Positions 46,877 to 55,402 of a stretch of 64,000 nt of DNA are shown piece after piece. Where the stretch lies: the NCBI GenBank assembly GCA_964500775.1, contig CAZCQG010000003.1, forward strand, positions 1-64,000. The letters run 5' to 3'. The stretch comes from CAZCQG01 sp964500775 (lineage in GTDB: Bacteria > Campylobacterota > Campylobacteria > Campylobacterales > CAZCQG01). A program made the translations under genes and the position numbers. How positions within the stretch are numbered: the stretch's first letter is position 1; the number at the start of each line of letters is the position of its first letter. The notes under the pieces were generated by a model, which searched no databases, had not been told where the DNA came from, and saw only the letters and a list, made by a program, of their open reading frames with translations.

Positions 46877-49009
46877 TTAGTTTTTTAATCTCGCTATTAT
46901 CGTATTGAGGATCGGAAGGTTTTTATACCCTTCCTTATCCCCTTTGATTTTTATCTCTTTATAATACCCCTCAAGTTTATTTTCAAATGCCACCCTCTGA
47001 AGCTCGTCTATCTTGCCGTATCGTTGGATAAAATATTCAAAACTTTTATTCCAATCGATGTCGTCTTTTTCGTGAGAGTTTGCATTTATCTCAAATTCTT
47101 TTAAATACGATATTTTCATAATCGAGCAAACTTTTTCTTTCCAATATTCACATTCGGCTATTTCTCCGAGTCTATCGATGGCTATAAAGCTCCGTCCTTC
47201 TAAAGCGCTTTCGTATGCGTAGTTTATTATATCTTTGACCTTGTGGTTGAAGTCTATAAACTCGTTGAGAGATTTGAGCTGCGGCGATTCGCTGATAAGG
47301 GCATAAGCTCTTTTGATCTCGTTATTTTGTGCAGTTTCGATAAATTGGAGTTTTTTCTCGATGAGTTTCACTCTTGCTTTGGCGAGATTTTTATACGGCG
47401 CGAACGTGCTTAGCAGATTGGCATATTCGGTGGCTTTTTGGAAATTTTGCGAGTTTTCGAGTTTGTTGATATTATCCATCACTTGTTCGGCAAAATTCAA
47501 CATTTTTTTGTAGAGATCGGTGTCTTTTAAAAACGTAAATTTTTCACAGAGGGTAAAGTATTGAGCATAACTCCTCTCTTTGACGAGTTTATCGGCAATA
47601 GCGTATTTGTCGGAGTTGTTGATGAGGTTTAAAACAACGTCTTTTTTTGATTTTACGTTTGCAAACGGTTCAAGAATCCTACGAGCAGGTTCTTTGTTAT
47701 TGTTTGGATCTTGGTAAAGTAGCTTTTTTGCATTCACGAACGCTAAATTCCAACTGTTTTCGAGCGACTCGAATTCAGTAGTTTCTTTGATCTCTGGATA
47801 TTTATTGGCAAGCTCGTATGCCAATTGGACATTTTTCCCTTGAATAGCATCCAAAAATTCGGCGATAGTCTGTTTTTGGGAGATATAAAAATCGAATTCT
47901 TGCTTTTTTTCTGCGTCGTCTATAAAGAGTGATACGGTTTGCAGTGCTTCTTGTATTTGATTTTTTGCGAGTAAATCTATAGCCACTTTCATCGTGGATT
48001 TCCAGTTTTCCTCAAGGAAATTGGAAAATTCGGGATACGTTTTTAAAAAAATATTCTTTTCGCACAAAGCAATAAGTTTTTTTATCTCTTTTACGGCGAT
48101 CGCTGCAAGAAGCTCTTCTTTGTTTTCGGCGATATTTACGACCGATATTGTTCCGTCTATAAACCCGATAAGCAGTGCATCGTTGATTTGCGTCACTTTG
48201 GTCATCCCGATATTCTCAAAAGTGAGCGTTTTTAATAAAGAGTTTGAAGTCGTGTCCATAAGATAAAGGAGATTGCTTCGAGTCGCTATCGCACAGTATT
48301 TTCCGCCATTGAGAAGCGTGAGCGAGGTTGGCCAATCGTTGATACTTTTAGATTCGGCGATTTTCTTTTTTTCATCTATGGAGTATATGCCCGTGGTGCC
48401 GTCTTTGCAGGCATAAAATACCGTGCTTTGCGGTGTAAAAGTTACTGCCTCGGCGATGTCGGGAGTCTCAAACTCGCCGAGGGTTTTACTTGATTCGAGG
48501 TCATATATTTGGCATTTCTTGTCAAATCCGGATATTGCCAAAAGTTCACCCTCTTTTTCGAAGGCAAAGTCGGAAATATAATCGGGTCTAGGGTCCAAAA
48601 TGGCGTAGGGTTCATAATCGGGAGCTTTGAATACAAAAGTCTTTCCGTCTTCGCCGCCGCTCAATATGTACTCGTCGCCGTTTGCAAACATTGTGGTATA
48701 GATACCGGCTTTGTGCCAAAAAAGTGATTTAAAATTTTTTAGTCCGTCGCGCGTGTCAATAAGAAACGATTTTGATGAGTTATTGAGTACTAAACAGATG
48801 ATTCCGTTCGAAGAAGTTGAGATGGATTTGCTGTATTTATGTAGCGGTGCTGCCTTTTTGGTTATATTTACACTTTTAAGAAAGTTTAACTTTTGAATAT
48901 TTAGTAAATAATAGTTGTACAAATTATCACAAATAGAAACATTATCTCCACTTTGTTTTATACTTATGACACTTCCGTTTACTTTTACAGTATCCTGCTT
49001 TGGTACCAA
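46877..49009 (-). CDS. WD40/beta-propeller-like protein with helical repeat C-terminus
   Basis: A 710-residue protein of unknown function with no signal peptide or membrane helix. Residues about 1-315 show propeller-like repeats: ISGFDKKCQIYDLESSKTLG is one, and EDGKTFVF, DGTTGIYS and IDGTISVVN look like others. From about 330 on it is almost wholly helical with a TPR- or solenoid-like character, for example NQIQEALQTVSLFI and NFQKATEYANLLSTF. This points to a scaffold for protein complexes. Start is TTG at 49009, with AGGGG 5 bases upstream. It stands alone: HIT converges from below and the LOG-family gene diverges above. Confidence 0.75.
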   Translation of the reverse strand: MVPKQDTVKVNGSVISIKQSGDNVSICDNLYNYYLLNIQKLNFLKSVNITKKAAPLHKYSKSISTSSNGIICLVLNNSSKSFLIDTRDGLKNFKSLFWHKAGIYTTMFANGDEYILSGGEDGKTFVFKAPDYEPYAILDPRPDYISDFAFEKEGELLAISGFDKKCQIYDLESSKTLGEFETPDIAEAVTFTPQSTVFYACKDGTTGIYSIDEKKKIAESKSINDWPTSLTLLNGGKYCAIATRSNLLYLMDTTSNSLLKTLTFENIGMTKVTQINDALLIGFIDGTISVVNIAENKEELLAAIAVKEIKKLIALCEKNIFLKTYPEFSNFLEENWKSTMKVAIDLLAKNQIQEALQTVSLFIDDAEKKQEFDFYISQKQTIAEFLDAIQGKNVQLAYELANKYPEIKETTEFESLENSWNLAFVNAKKLLYQDPNNNKEPARRILEPFANVKSKKDVVLNLINNSDKYAIADKLVKERSYAQYFTLCEKFTFLKDTDLYKKMLNFAEQVMDNINKLENSQNFQKATEYANLLSTFAPYKNLAKARVKLIEKKLQFIETAQNNEIKRAYALISESPQLKSLNEFIDFNHKVKDIINYAYESALEGRSFIAIDRLGEIAECEYWKEKVCSIMKISYLKEFEINANSHEKDDIDWNKSFEYFIQRYGKIDELQRVAFENKLEGYYKEIKIKGDKEGYKNLPILNTIIARLKN

Positions 49010-49170
49010 GAAAACCCCTAATATTCGAAAAGTAAAACATTATTACAAAACAGAGCTTTTGTCAAGATTATTCTACTTGTAAAAAAAATGTAAACATCTT
49101 TTAAAAACGGCTTTCTAAGAACAGATAATGTAAAATCTCTGCCTAAATCAAAAAAATTTTCGGAGATGAT

Positions 49171-49713
49171 ATGGCATGCAAAACTCAAGGTAAATTCGCT
49201 ACTACTTTTGGATCCTCAACGATAAAAGAGGGGGAGAAAGAGTATGAAGAGGGGATGAGGCTTGGGGCGTTTTTGTCGGAAAACGGCTTTAGCGTAAAGT
49301 GCGGCGGGTACGGCGGATTGATGGAGGCCGTTTCGAAAGGCGTACATAAAAACGGAGGAAATTGTATAGGTGTTTGCGTAGAGTATTTTGAAGATAAGCG
49401 CCCGCAAAACCCTTATATTAGTCAAAAGATCATTGCCAAAGATTTGATCGAGCGTTTGAGAATTCTCATCGAAGATAGTGAGCTTTTTATTATACAAAAA
49501 GGGTCTATCGGGACGCTCAATGAACTTTTTTTGGTTTGGTGTTTGGAATATACGAAAATGCTAGAATCCGCTAGAATCGTTCTTATCGGAAAAGAATATG
49601 AATTCCTGAAACATACGGGACTTATTCCAAGTGCAGAAGTGGATAGGTTATATTTTTTCGAAGATGCCGAATCTTTTATCGCTAACTTTACTACTTTGGA
49701 ATCGGCTCGTTAG
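49171..49713 (+). CDS. LOG-family protein (Rossmann-fold phosphoribohydrolase-like)
   Basis: A 180-residue Rossmann-fold protein of the TIGR00725/LOG group, once called lysine decarboxylase-like. VKCGGYGGLMEAVSKG is the nucleotide-binding glycine-rich loop. The second LOG motif PGGxGTxxE here reads KGSIGTLNE, so the first three positions differ while Gly-Thr and the catalytic-type Glu remain. LOG enzymes cleave nucleoside monophosphates to base and ribose 5-phosphate; whether this one does is uncertain. The ATG has GGAG 5 bases upstream. The ispG ATG follows its stop with no spacer. Confidence 0.8.
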   Translation: MACKTQGKFATTFGSSTIKEGEKEYEEGMRLGAFLSENGFSVKCGGYGGLMEAVSKGVHKNGGNCIGVCVEYFEDKRPQNPYISQKIIAKDLIERLRILIEDSELFIIQKGSIGTLNELFLVWCLEYTKMLESARIVLIGKEYEFLKHTGLIPSAEVDRLYFFEDAESFIANFTTLESAR

Positions 49714-50778
49714 ATGTCGGCGCGAAGAGAGACGAAGGTAATTAGCGTCGGGGGAATCAAGATAGGCGGAGATAACCCCGTTTCGGTGCAATCGATGACT
49801 TTTTCCAAAACCGCGGACGTGAAAAGTACGGTGGAGCAAATCAATCGCCTCCATTTTGCGGGGTGTGACATCGTGCGTGTGGCGGTGAGTGATGAAGAAG
49901 ATGCACTCGCGCTCAAAGAGATCAAAAAACAAATATCGCTTCCGCTCGTGGCAGATATTCATTTTCGATACAAATTAGCGCTCATTGCTGCCGAAACCGT
50001 CGATTGCATCAGGATAAATCCGGGCAATATCGGGGACAAAGGGAGAGTCAAAGCCGTCGTGGATGCGTGCAAACAAAGAAATATCCCGATTCGCATAGGG
50101 GTAAACGGCGGTAGTTTGGAAGAGCAGTTTGAACAAAAATACGGTGCTACGTCAAAAGCGATGATAGAATCGGCATTGTACAATATCAAATTACTCGAAG
50201 ATTTCGATTTTACCGATATAAAAATCTCAATGAAGGCAAGCGACGTGCAACGAACTATCGAAGCATACCTCGGTTTGGCTCCGCTTGTGAGATACCCATT
50301 TCACATCGGAGTGACGGAGGCAGGGACGCTTTTTAGCTCTACGGTCAAAAGCTCCATCGGGCTTGGGTATCTCTTGCTAGAAGGGATCGGTGATACGATT
50401 CGCGTCTCTATCACCGGAGAATTGGAAAAAGAGATAGAGGTGGCTCGGGCGATACTCAAACACTCCGGTCGCGCGAAGGGGGGGATTAATATCATCTCTT
50501 GTCCTACGTGCGGAAGACTCGAATCAGACCTCGTGAGTGCCGTAAAGGTAGTCGAAGAGCGTTTGAAAGATGTCAAGCAACCCCTCAATATATCGGTAAT
50601 GGGGTGTGCGGTAAACGCTATCGGCGAAGCAAAGCACGCCGATGTAGCAATCGCATTTGGAAAAAACGGTGGACTGGTGATAAAAAAAGGTGAAATTTTA
50701 GGAAAATTCAAAGGGGATACCCTTTTGGAGCGCTTTATAGAAGAGGTTTATAAAGCTGCTTTGGAATACAAGGAATAA
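49714..50778 (+). CDS. ispG: 4-hydroxy-3-methylbut-2-en-1-yl diphosphate synthase
   Basis: Penultimate step of the MEP isoprenoid pathway, using a [4Fe-4S] cluster. The 354-residue protein has [24 protein letters not shown] and [14 protein letters not shown]. The C-terminal cluster cysteines are in [10 protein letters not shown] and [16 protein letters not shown]. Only a flavodoxin or ferredoxin partner is needed, and none is nearby. Downstream proA starts after 2 bases. Confidence 0.97.
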   Translation: MSARRETKVISVGGIKIGGDNPVSVQSMTFSKTADVKSTVEQINRLHFAGCDIVRVAVSDEEDALALKEIKKQISLPLVADIHFRYKLALIAAETVDCIRINPGNIGDKGRVKAVVDACKQRNIPIRIGVNGGSLEEQFEQKYGATSKAMIESALYNIKLLEDFDFTDIKISMKASDVQRTIEAYLGLAPLVRYPFHIGVTEAGTLFSSTVKSSIGLGYLLLEGIGDTIRVSITGELEKEIEVARAILKHSGRAKGGINIISCPTCGRLESDLVSAVKVVEERLKDVKQPLNISVMGCAVNAIGEAKHADVAIAFGKNGGLVIKKGEILGKFKGDTLLERFIEEVYKAALEYKE

Positions 50779-50780
50779 CG

Positions 50781-52016
50781 ATGGAACAATTTTTACGGAC
50801 GGCCAAAGAATCGCAAACCGTCTTAAACGGCATAAAAGGTGAAGCGAAAAACAACGTGCTACGCGCTATGAGTGAGGGCTTACGCACACATATGGGTGTG
50901 ATCATAGAAGCCAACAAAAAAGATATGGAATACGCTACCCAAGCGAAGCTAAGTAGTGCACTTTTGGATAGACTCCTTTTGGATGAAAAAAGAATCGAAG
51001 CGATGGCTCAAAGCATCGAAGAGATAGCGATGATGAACGAGCCTGTAGGCAGGGTGCTAGATGGATGGATTAATAAAGACGGACTAAAAATAGAAAAAGT
51101 GAGTGTCCCTATAGGTGTCATCGGCATCATTTACGAATCGCGCCCGAATGTCACAAGCGACACGGCGGCTTTGTGCTTTAAGAGCGGTAACGTGTGTATA
51201 CTCAAAGGGGGAAAGGAGGCTGCCCATAGCAATGAGGCTATCGCGTCTGTTTTACAAGGCGTACTAGAAGCGCACGGGCTCCCTAAAGAGATTATCTCTT
51301 TGATTCCAGATGCGAGCAGAGAAGGGGTCGCAAAACTCATAAAATTTGACAAATATATTGATCTTATCATCCCAAGAGGAGGCGAGACACTTATCCGTTT
51401 TGTGTTAGATAATGCGACCGTCCCCGTCGTCAAACACGACAAAGGACTTTGCCACGTCTATCTCCACAAAGATGCCGATATGAACAAAGCACTCCCGATT
51501 ATTATAAATGCGAAGGTGCAAAGACCGGGTGTTTGTAATGCGATGGAAACTTTGCTTATCGATGAAAGTATCGCTAGTAACAATCTTTTAAATATTCAAA
51601 ATGAATTTTTAAAACACGGAACGAAACTCAAAGGATGTCAAAAAACGCAGAGAATCATCGATATAGAAGCGGCGAGCGAAGAGGATTTTGATACCGAATA
51701 TTTGGAAAATATTCTTTCGATAAAAGTGGTAAGCGACCTTGATGAAGCGATAAGACATATCAATACGCATGGATCACAGCATTCCGATTCTATCGTGACC
51801 GAGAGCTATGAAGCGAGCGAGAGATTCTTAAATGAGATCGATTCGGCGTGCGTGTATGTCAACGCTAGTACGCGCTTTACCGATGGAGGCGTGTTTGGCT
51901 TTGGGGCAGAAGTGGGGATAAGCACCAATAAACTCCACGCGAGAGGTCCTATGGGAATCAACGACCTCACGACGTATAAATTTATGATTCGCGGTAGCGG
52001 TCAGACTAGAAAATAA
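50781..52016 (+). CDS. proA: gamma-glutamyl phosphate reductase
   Basis: Second step of proline biosynthesis, NADPH-dependent. The 411-residue aldehyde-dehydrogenase-fold protein has IGVIGIIYESRPNVTSD, GNVCILKGGKEAAHSN and the catalytic-cysteine block VQRPGVCNAMETLLID. SRFTDGG-like TRFTDGGVFGFGAEVGIST ends the active-site region. AAGGA precedes the ATG. proB is not in this window. Proline is also an osmolyte, but nothing here ties this gene to the sucrose cassette. Confidence 0.96.
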   Translation: MEQFLRTAKESQTVLNGIKGEAKNNVLRAMSEGLRTHMGVIIEANKKDMEYATQAKLSSALLDRLLLDEKRIEAMAQSIEEIAMMNEPVGRVLDGWINKDGLKIEKVSVPIGVIGIIYESRPNVTSDTAALCFKSGNVCILKGGKEAAHSNEAIASVLQGVLEAHGLPKEIISLIPDASREGVAKLIKFDKYIDLIIPRGGETLIRFVLDNATVPVVKHDKGLCHVYLHKDADMNKALPIIINAKVQRPGVCNAMETLLIDESIASNNLLNIQNEFLKHGTKLKGCQKTQRIIDIEAASEEDFDTEYLENILSIKVVSDLDEAIRHINTHGSQHSDSIVTESYEASERFLNEIDSACVYVNASTRFTDGGVFGFGAEVGISTNKLHARGPMGINDLTTYKFMIRGSGQTRK

Positions 52017-52030
52017 CCTTAGGAGTAAAT

Positions 52031-52240
52031 ATGCCGTATGTAAATATTAGGGTAGCAGGGAGTCTCACTATCGAGCAAAAAAGAGAGATAGCAAAAGATG
52101 TCAGCGATAGTCTAAACAGAGTAGCGGGCAAGCCTAAAGAGAGCTGCTATATCACTTTTGATGAAGTACCGAGGACAAATTGGGCAAAGGGGTATGATAT
52201 ACTTGATGATGTCGATAAAAGACAAGGAGAGAAGAGATAG
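52031..52240 (+). CDS. 4-oxalocrotonate tautomerase family protein
   Basis: A 69-residue subunit of the tautomerase superfamily. After removal of Met the N-terminal proline (PYVNIRVAG) is the catalytic base of the family. The segment LTIEQKREIAKDVSDSL is the usual helix. The substrate is unknown; such small tautomerases are common outside aromatic degradation. AGGAG lies 6 bases before the ATG. Its stop codon (TAG, 52238-52240) overlaps the proposed ATA start of the ABC ATPase gene. Confidence 0.9.
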   Translation: MPYVNIRVAGSLTIEQKREIAKDVSDSLNRVAGKPKESCYITFDEVPRTNWAKGYDILDDVDKRQGEKR

Positions 52241-52839
52241 CTCCCATTCTCTCTATAAATAACCTCTCATTCGGCTACAAAAAAGAGAAACTTTTATATA
52301 GGAGCTTTTCTCTCTCCGTGGGCAAAGGCGAGCTTGTATCACTCGTAGGACCTAGCGGGATAGGAAAAAGCACGTTGTTTGATATTATCGCAGGCTTTAT
52401 CAAGCCGCTAGAGGGGAATCTTACAGTCGGCAAAATATCGCAGATTTATCAAGATCCTTACGATTCGTTCCACCACTCCTATTCGATTTTAGATCAGATC
52501 GTCGATACGGTAGGCAGGATGGAAGATCTAGACTTACTACTGTCTCGTCTCGGGTTGGAATATCGAGTGTTGGAGAAAAAGCCATTTGAATTATCGGGCG
52601 GGCAGTTACAGCGTTGTAGTATTTTGCGGGCGGTACTGATGAAACCTGATTTGATACTTGCAGATGAGCCTACTAGCGCGCTTGACAATGTGACCGCATT
52701 GGAAGTGATGCGACTTTTGGTCGGGCTATTGGATGATGTAGGTATATTGCTTATCACCCATGATTTGGAATTGGCAAAATGGTGTAGCGACAGGATTGTC
52801 GATTTGGAGAGTTTGAATTTCGCGGAGGAGACACGATGA
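52237..52839 (+). CDS. ABC transporter ATP-binding protein, apparent ATA start
   Basis: A 200-residue ABC ATPase. Walker A is VGPSGIGKST, the Q-loop region is IYQDPYDS, and the signature is LSGGQLQR. Walker B is LILADEPTSALD and the switch is ITHD. The conventional first start (GTG at 52318) would remove the essential first beta strand and A-loop region. Reading on from 52237 restores the normal N-terminus (M)APILSINNLSFGYKKEK, with the aromatic A-loop Tyr. No ATG, GTG or TTG exists between the upstream stop at 52216 and 52318. ATA at 52237 lies 7 bases after AGGAG and overlaps the tautomerase stop, so it is the best start. No permease gene is adjacent. Confidence 0.8.
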   Translation: MAPILSINNLSFGYKKEKLLYRSFSLSVGKGELVSLVGPSGIGKSTLFDIIAGFIKPLEGNLTVGKISQIYQDPYDSFHHSYSILDQIVDTVGRMEDLDLLLSRLGLEYRVLEKKPFELSGGQLQRCSILRAVLMKPDLILADEPTSALDNVTALEVMRLLVGLLDDVGILLITHDLELAKWCSDRIVDLESLNFAEETR

Positions 52840-54140
52840 ATTTTCAAAAAATGCACATACTGGGCAAGTATACTGATGAGGCTTTTGATACGTTTTATGA
52901 GAGGATCTTCACTACCGAGCATTTTTCAATATTTTTCGACAATGTCATCGGAATCAGATTTTTTCTCAAAAAACAGCAAAAGAATTTTCTCAAATCTTTT
53001 GACGATGACCAAAAAGGGTTTGAACAGCGCTATAAAAAGCTAGGAGAATTCCATTTTAATAGCAACATCCCTTACGCGAATTTTTTACTCGGGACAAAAA
53101 TTCTTAGCGAGATTTTTATAGAGATAGTTGTTAAGTATAACCTAGATTCCTCATTGATAGCCCTCATCACCAACTACTTCTACGACGCTACGGAAGTGAT
53201 GGCAAAAGTCTATTTAAAGATGATGATTCGTAACGATAAAAAAGATCTCAAAGCGCTACTGAAAAGCTATGAATACTCGGTGCATAAAGAGGAAAAGGTA
53301 ATACTTATCGCCCATTTTGAATGGCTCATCAAGCTCATAGACGCGATAGATCACGAAGATGAGACCTTGGCTCCGAATCGGGAAGCCGATGATGATATTA
53401 ATAAAAATACTACGCAAATACTCGACAGAATAGACCCCTCTACCTTTAATCATTTCAATAAAAAATATATTGAAAATATTTACGCAAAAATGAGAATCGA
53501 TGCTAAAAACATCTTCTTTTTTATCAAAGAAAAGCGTTATGCCGAAGCCTTGCCTATTTACACGAGTTTGCTAGAGATTTACAAGCTCACGCTACTACTC
53601 GGCAATATCCTCTCTAGCTCTATCTCGATGAAGACCGAAAAAATGTATTTGGAGCAAAGCAAGCTTGCCACTTACGATGTTTTAACAGGAGCGTTCAATA
53701 GACGAAAATACGAAGAGATAATAGATTATCAATTAAGTCATGCGCAAAGGTATGGCAGGAATCTTAGTCTAGCGATGATAGACATAGACTATTTTAAAAA
53801 AATCAACGATAGATACGGACATCTAAGGGGTGATGAGATCTTAAAGATTCTAAGTCAAATAGTTTTAAGCAGTATACGCTCTACCGATTATTTTGTCCGG
53901 TACGGCGGAGAAGAGTTTCTCATCCTTTGCCCCGAAACGAATATCGAGGGAGTGGTGCGGATGGTCGAGAAGCTACGAGATAAAATTGCTACTTTTGATT
54001 TCGGCATAGGGGAAAAAGTGAGTGTGAGTATAGGGGTGACGCTTGCTTTAAAAGAGGACACTTCGAAGGATTTGCTAGACAGGGTAGATAAACTGCTCTA
54101 TAAAGCCAAAAACGAGGGGCGAGATAGGGTTTGTCACTAG
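52836..54140 (+). CDS. globin-coupled diguanylate cyclase
   Basis: A 434-residue c-di-GMP synthase. Residues 1-140 are sensor-globin-like, with LGEFHFNSNIP (His73) matching the proximal-histidine motif. A middle helical region has H160-F-E-W and H206, loosely CZB-like and similar to the region in the globin-EAL protein at 1526-3535. The GGDEF domain opens with DVLTGAFNRRKYEE and has the active site GGEEF at 357-361. The product-inhibition site RSTD (348-351) lies exactly five residues earlier. It should therefore be an active, feedback-inhibited cyclase controlled by O2 or NO. It overlaps the ABC ATPase stop by four bases and converges on the methyltransferase with a 4-base overlap. Confidence 0.85.
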   Translation: MNFQKMHILGKYTDEAFDTFYERIFTTEHFSIFFDNVIGIRFFLKKQQKNFLKSFDDDQKGFEQRYKKLGEFHFNSNIPYANFLLGTKILSEIFIEIVVKYNLDSSLIALITNYFYDATEVMAKVYLKMMIRNDKKDLKALLKSYEYSVHKEEKVILIAHFEWLIKLIDAIDHEDETLAPNREADDDINKNTTQILDRIDPSTFNHFNKKYIENIYAKMRIDAKNIFFFIKEKRYAEALPIYTSLLEIYKLTLLLGNILSSSISMKTEKMYLEQSKLATYDVLTGAFNRRKYEEIIDYQLSHAQRYGRNLSLAMIDIDYFKKINDRYGHLRGDEILKILSQIVLSSIRSTDYFVRYGGEEFLILCPETNIEGVVRMVEKLRDKIATFDFGIGEKVSVSIGVTLALKEDTSKDLLDRVDKLLYKAKNEGRDRVCH

Positions 54141-54820
54141 GTTTTTGAGCTAAAAATCACTACTCGTTGCTCTTTGTTGGCATAAAACTCTTTTTCCAAG
54201 AGGAAATATTTTTGGAAAATATAGTCGTGTACGGGCACGACGTATATGATGTATATCTGTTTTTTGCCTTTTTTCGCGAAAGTATAGAGCCTTTCTGCTA
54301 CGATTTTCGTACTCTCCTCATCAAACGGATTATAGAGATAAAACGTAGTCACATCGGTCGGAAAAGCTATTTTTTTTGCATCCCCGATAAATACTTCTCC
54401 GTGATGCAGGGCAAGTTTTTCAAGGTTGTTTTTTGATATATCTGCGAGGTATTTTGAGTGCTCGATGCCGTAGAGTTTTTTAAATCCGAATTTTGAGGCA
54501 ATAAGGAGTGCTTTGCCTTTCCCGCTCCCTATATCGCAAAATCCTCCTTCTGATACCTCTTTTGGAAGATAGCGCAGAGCCAGCCTGATGGCTTCGGGTC
54601 TTGATGCTTGGTATCTTTTTGAGCTATGTTTATTTTCGGACGGAATATCTAATTGATGGGATTCGTAAATGCCTGCTGTATCTACGGACATTTTGATGTC
54701 GTAAAAGAGTTCCGAAAACCACAAAAGGGTCTTTTGTTTGTAAGGACGGTGTTGATTTGGTTTTGCCCTCCAGGGGGAGGAGGGCATTGGGGGGTTTGAT
54801 GACTTTGCGCCAAGTGACAT
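54137..54820 (-). CDS. class I SAM-dependent methyltransferase, uncertain start
   Basis: Methyltransferase-fold protein. The SAM motif is FCDIGSGKGKALLIASKFG, with the acidic residue of motif II in LYGIEHSKYLA. The region SVDTAGIYE with RYQASRP is shared by a family of uncharacterised bacterial methyltransferases, so the substrate is unknown. The longest reading (ATG at 54820, 227 residues) begins with about 30 residues encoded by a patch of inverted repeats and is unlike the family. A start near TTG 54724 or ATG 54691 may be the true one, but neither has a clear ribosome site. The 3' end overlaps the cyclase gene by four bases. Confidence 0.7.
   Translation of the reverse strand: MSLGAKSSNPPMPSSPWRAKPNQHRPYKQKTLLWFSELFYDIKMSVDTAGIYESHQLDIPSENKHSSKRYQASRPEAIRLALRYLPKEVSEGGFCDIGSGKGKALLIASKFGFKKLYGIEHSKYLADISKNNLEKLALHHGEVFIGDAKKIAFPTDVTTFYLYNPFDEESTKIVAERLYTFAKKGKKQIYIIYVVPVHDYIFQKYFLLEKEFYANKEQRVVIFSSKT
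54721..54785. repeat. two hairpin-forming inverted repeats in the 5' part of the methyltransferase frame
   Basis: acaaaag-ggt-cttttgt at 54721-54737 and gccctcc...ggagggc at 54765-54785, the latter G/C-rich and unlike its surroundings. They look like a small non-coding repeat element that has become readable. No second copy was found in this window by eye. Confidence 0.45.
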
Positions 54821-54859
54821 GCTTACTCGTCAATCCTTGTACACTTCAGCATTAAGTCT

Positions 54860-54877
54860 AGGAAGTGGCCACTTCCT
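54860..54877. repeat. 18-bp perfect palindrome
   Basis: aggaagtggccacttcct, fully self-complementary with no loop, lies in the 102-base gap between the methyltransferase and thioesterase genes. It could be a dimeric regulator site or part of the same repeat patch as the adjacent hairpins. Confidence 0.5.
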
Positions 54878-54922
54878 TTTGGCTCAAAGTATATATCGGT
54901 GCTATTTCGGAAAACTTGAATC

Positions 54923-55309
54923 TTAGGATTTGACATATACCGTTCCGCTAAAAGTCGCTACCAAGCTCTCATCGGATTTAGTGACTTTTATCTCGTAACT
55001 ACCGAGTCTTTTAGAGCGAGAAAGCTCTTTGGCTTCGGCGATGAGGGTTTCTCCGATGAGGGTGGGGGCGAGAAAATTGATGTTGGCGTTTATCGCTAAC
55101 GCCAACTCCCCTTTTGCATTTGAAGCCGCCGCAAACGTAAAATCAGCTAGCGAAAAGACCACTCCGCCATGCGCTATTTGCGCACCGTTAAGATGCTTTT
55201 GGGTGATAGTCAAACTTGCACGAGCATAACCGACATCCATTGCTTGCAACACAATACCAAGTTCTCTCGCAAAAATATCTTTGCGTAAAAAATCCTCTTT
55301 ATTGACCAT
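54923..55309 (-). CDS. hotdog-fold acyl-CoA thioesterase (PaaI-like)
   Basis: A 128-residue hotdog-fold thioesterase. The PaaI signature is NGAQIAHGGVVFSLADFTFAAA, in which the HGG turn and Asp are the usual active-site features. INANINFLAP is the matching beta strand. It hydrolyses acyl- or aryl-CoA; the substrate is unknown. ATG at 55309 has AGGAG 5 bases upstream; the GTG at 55327 lies before that site and is rejected. It is divergent from uspA. Confidence 0.88.
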   Translation of the reverse strand: MVNKEDFLRKDIFARELGIVLQAMDVGYARASLTITQKHLNGAQIAHGGVVFSLADFTFAAASNAKGELALAINANINFLAPTLIGETLIAEAKELSRSKRLGSYEIKVTKSDESLVATFSGTVYVKS

Positions 55310-55402
55310 ATTGACTCCTAGTGACACAATTATATTGCGTCTAGCTTGAATTTTTAAGTCACTTGTAGTATCTTAGAGATAATAAAACTCAAAGGAGTCA
55401 AG

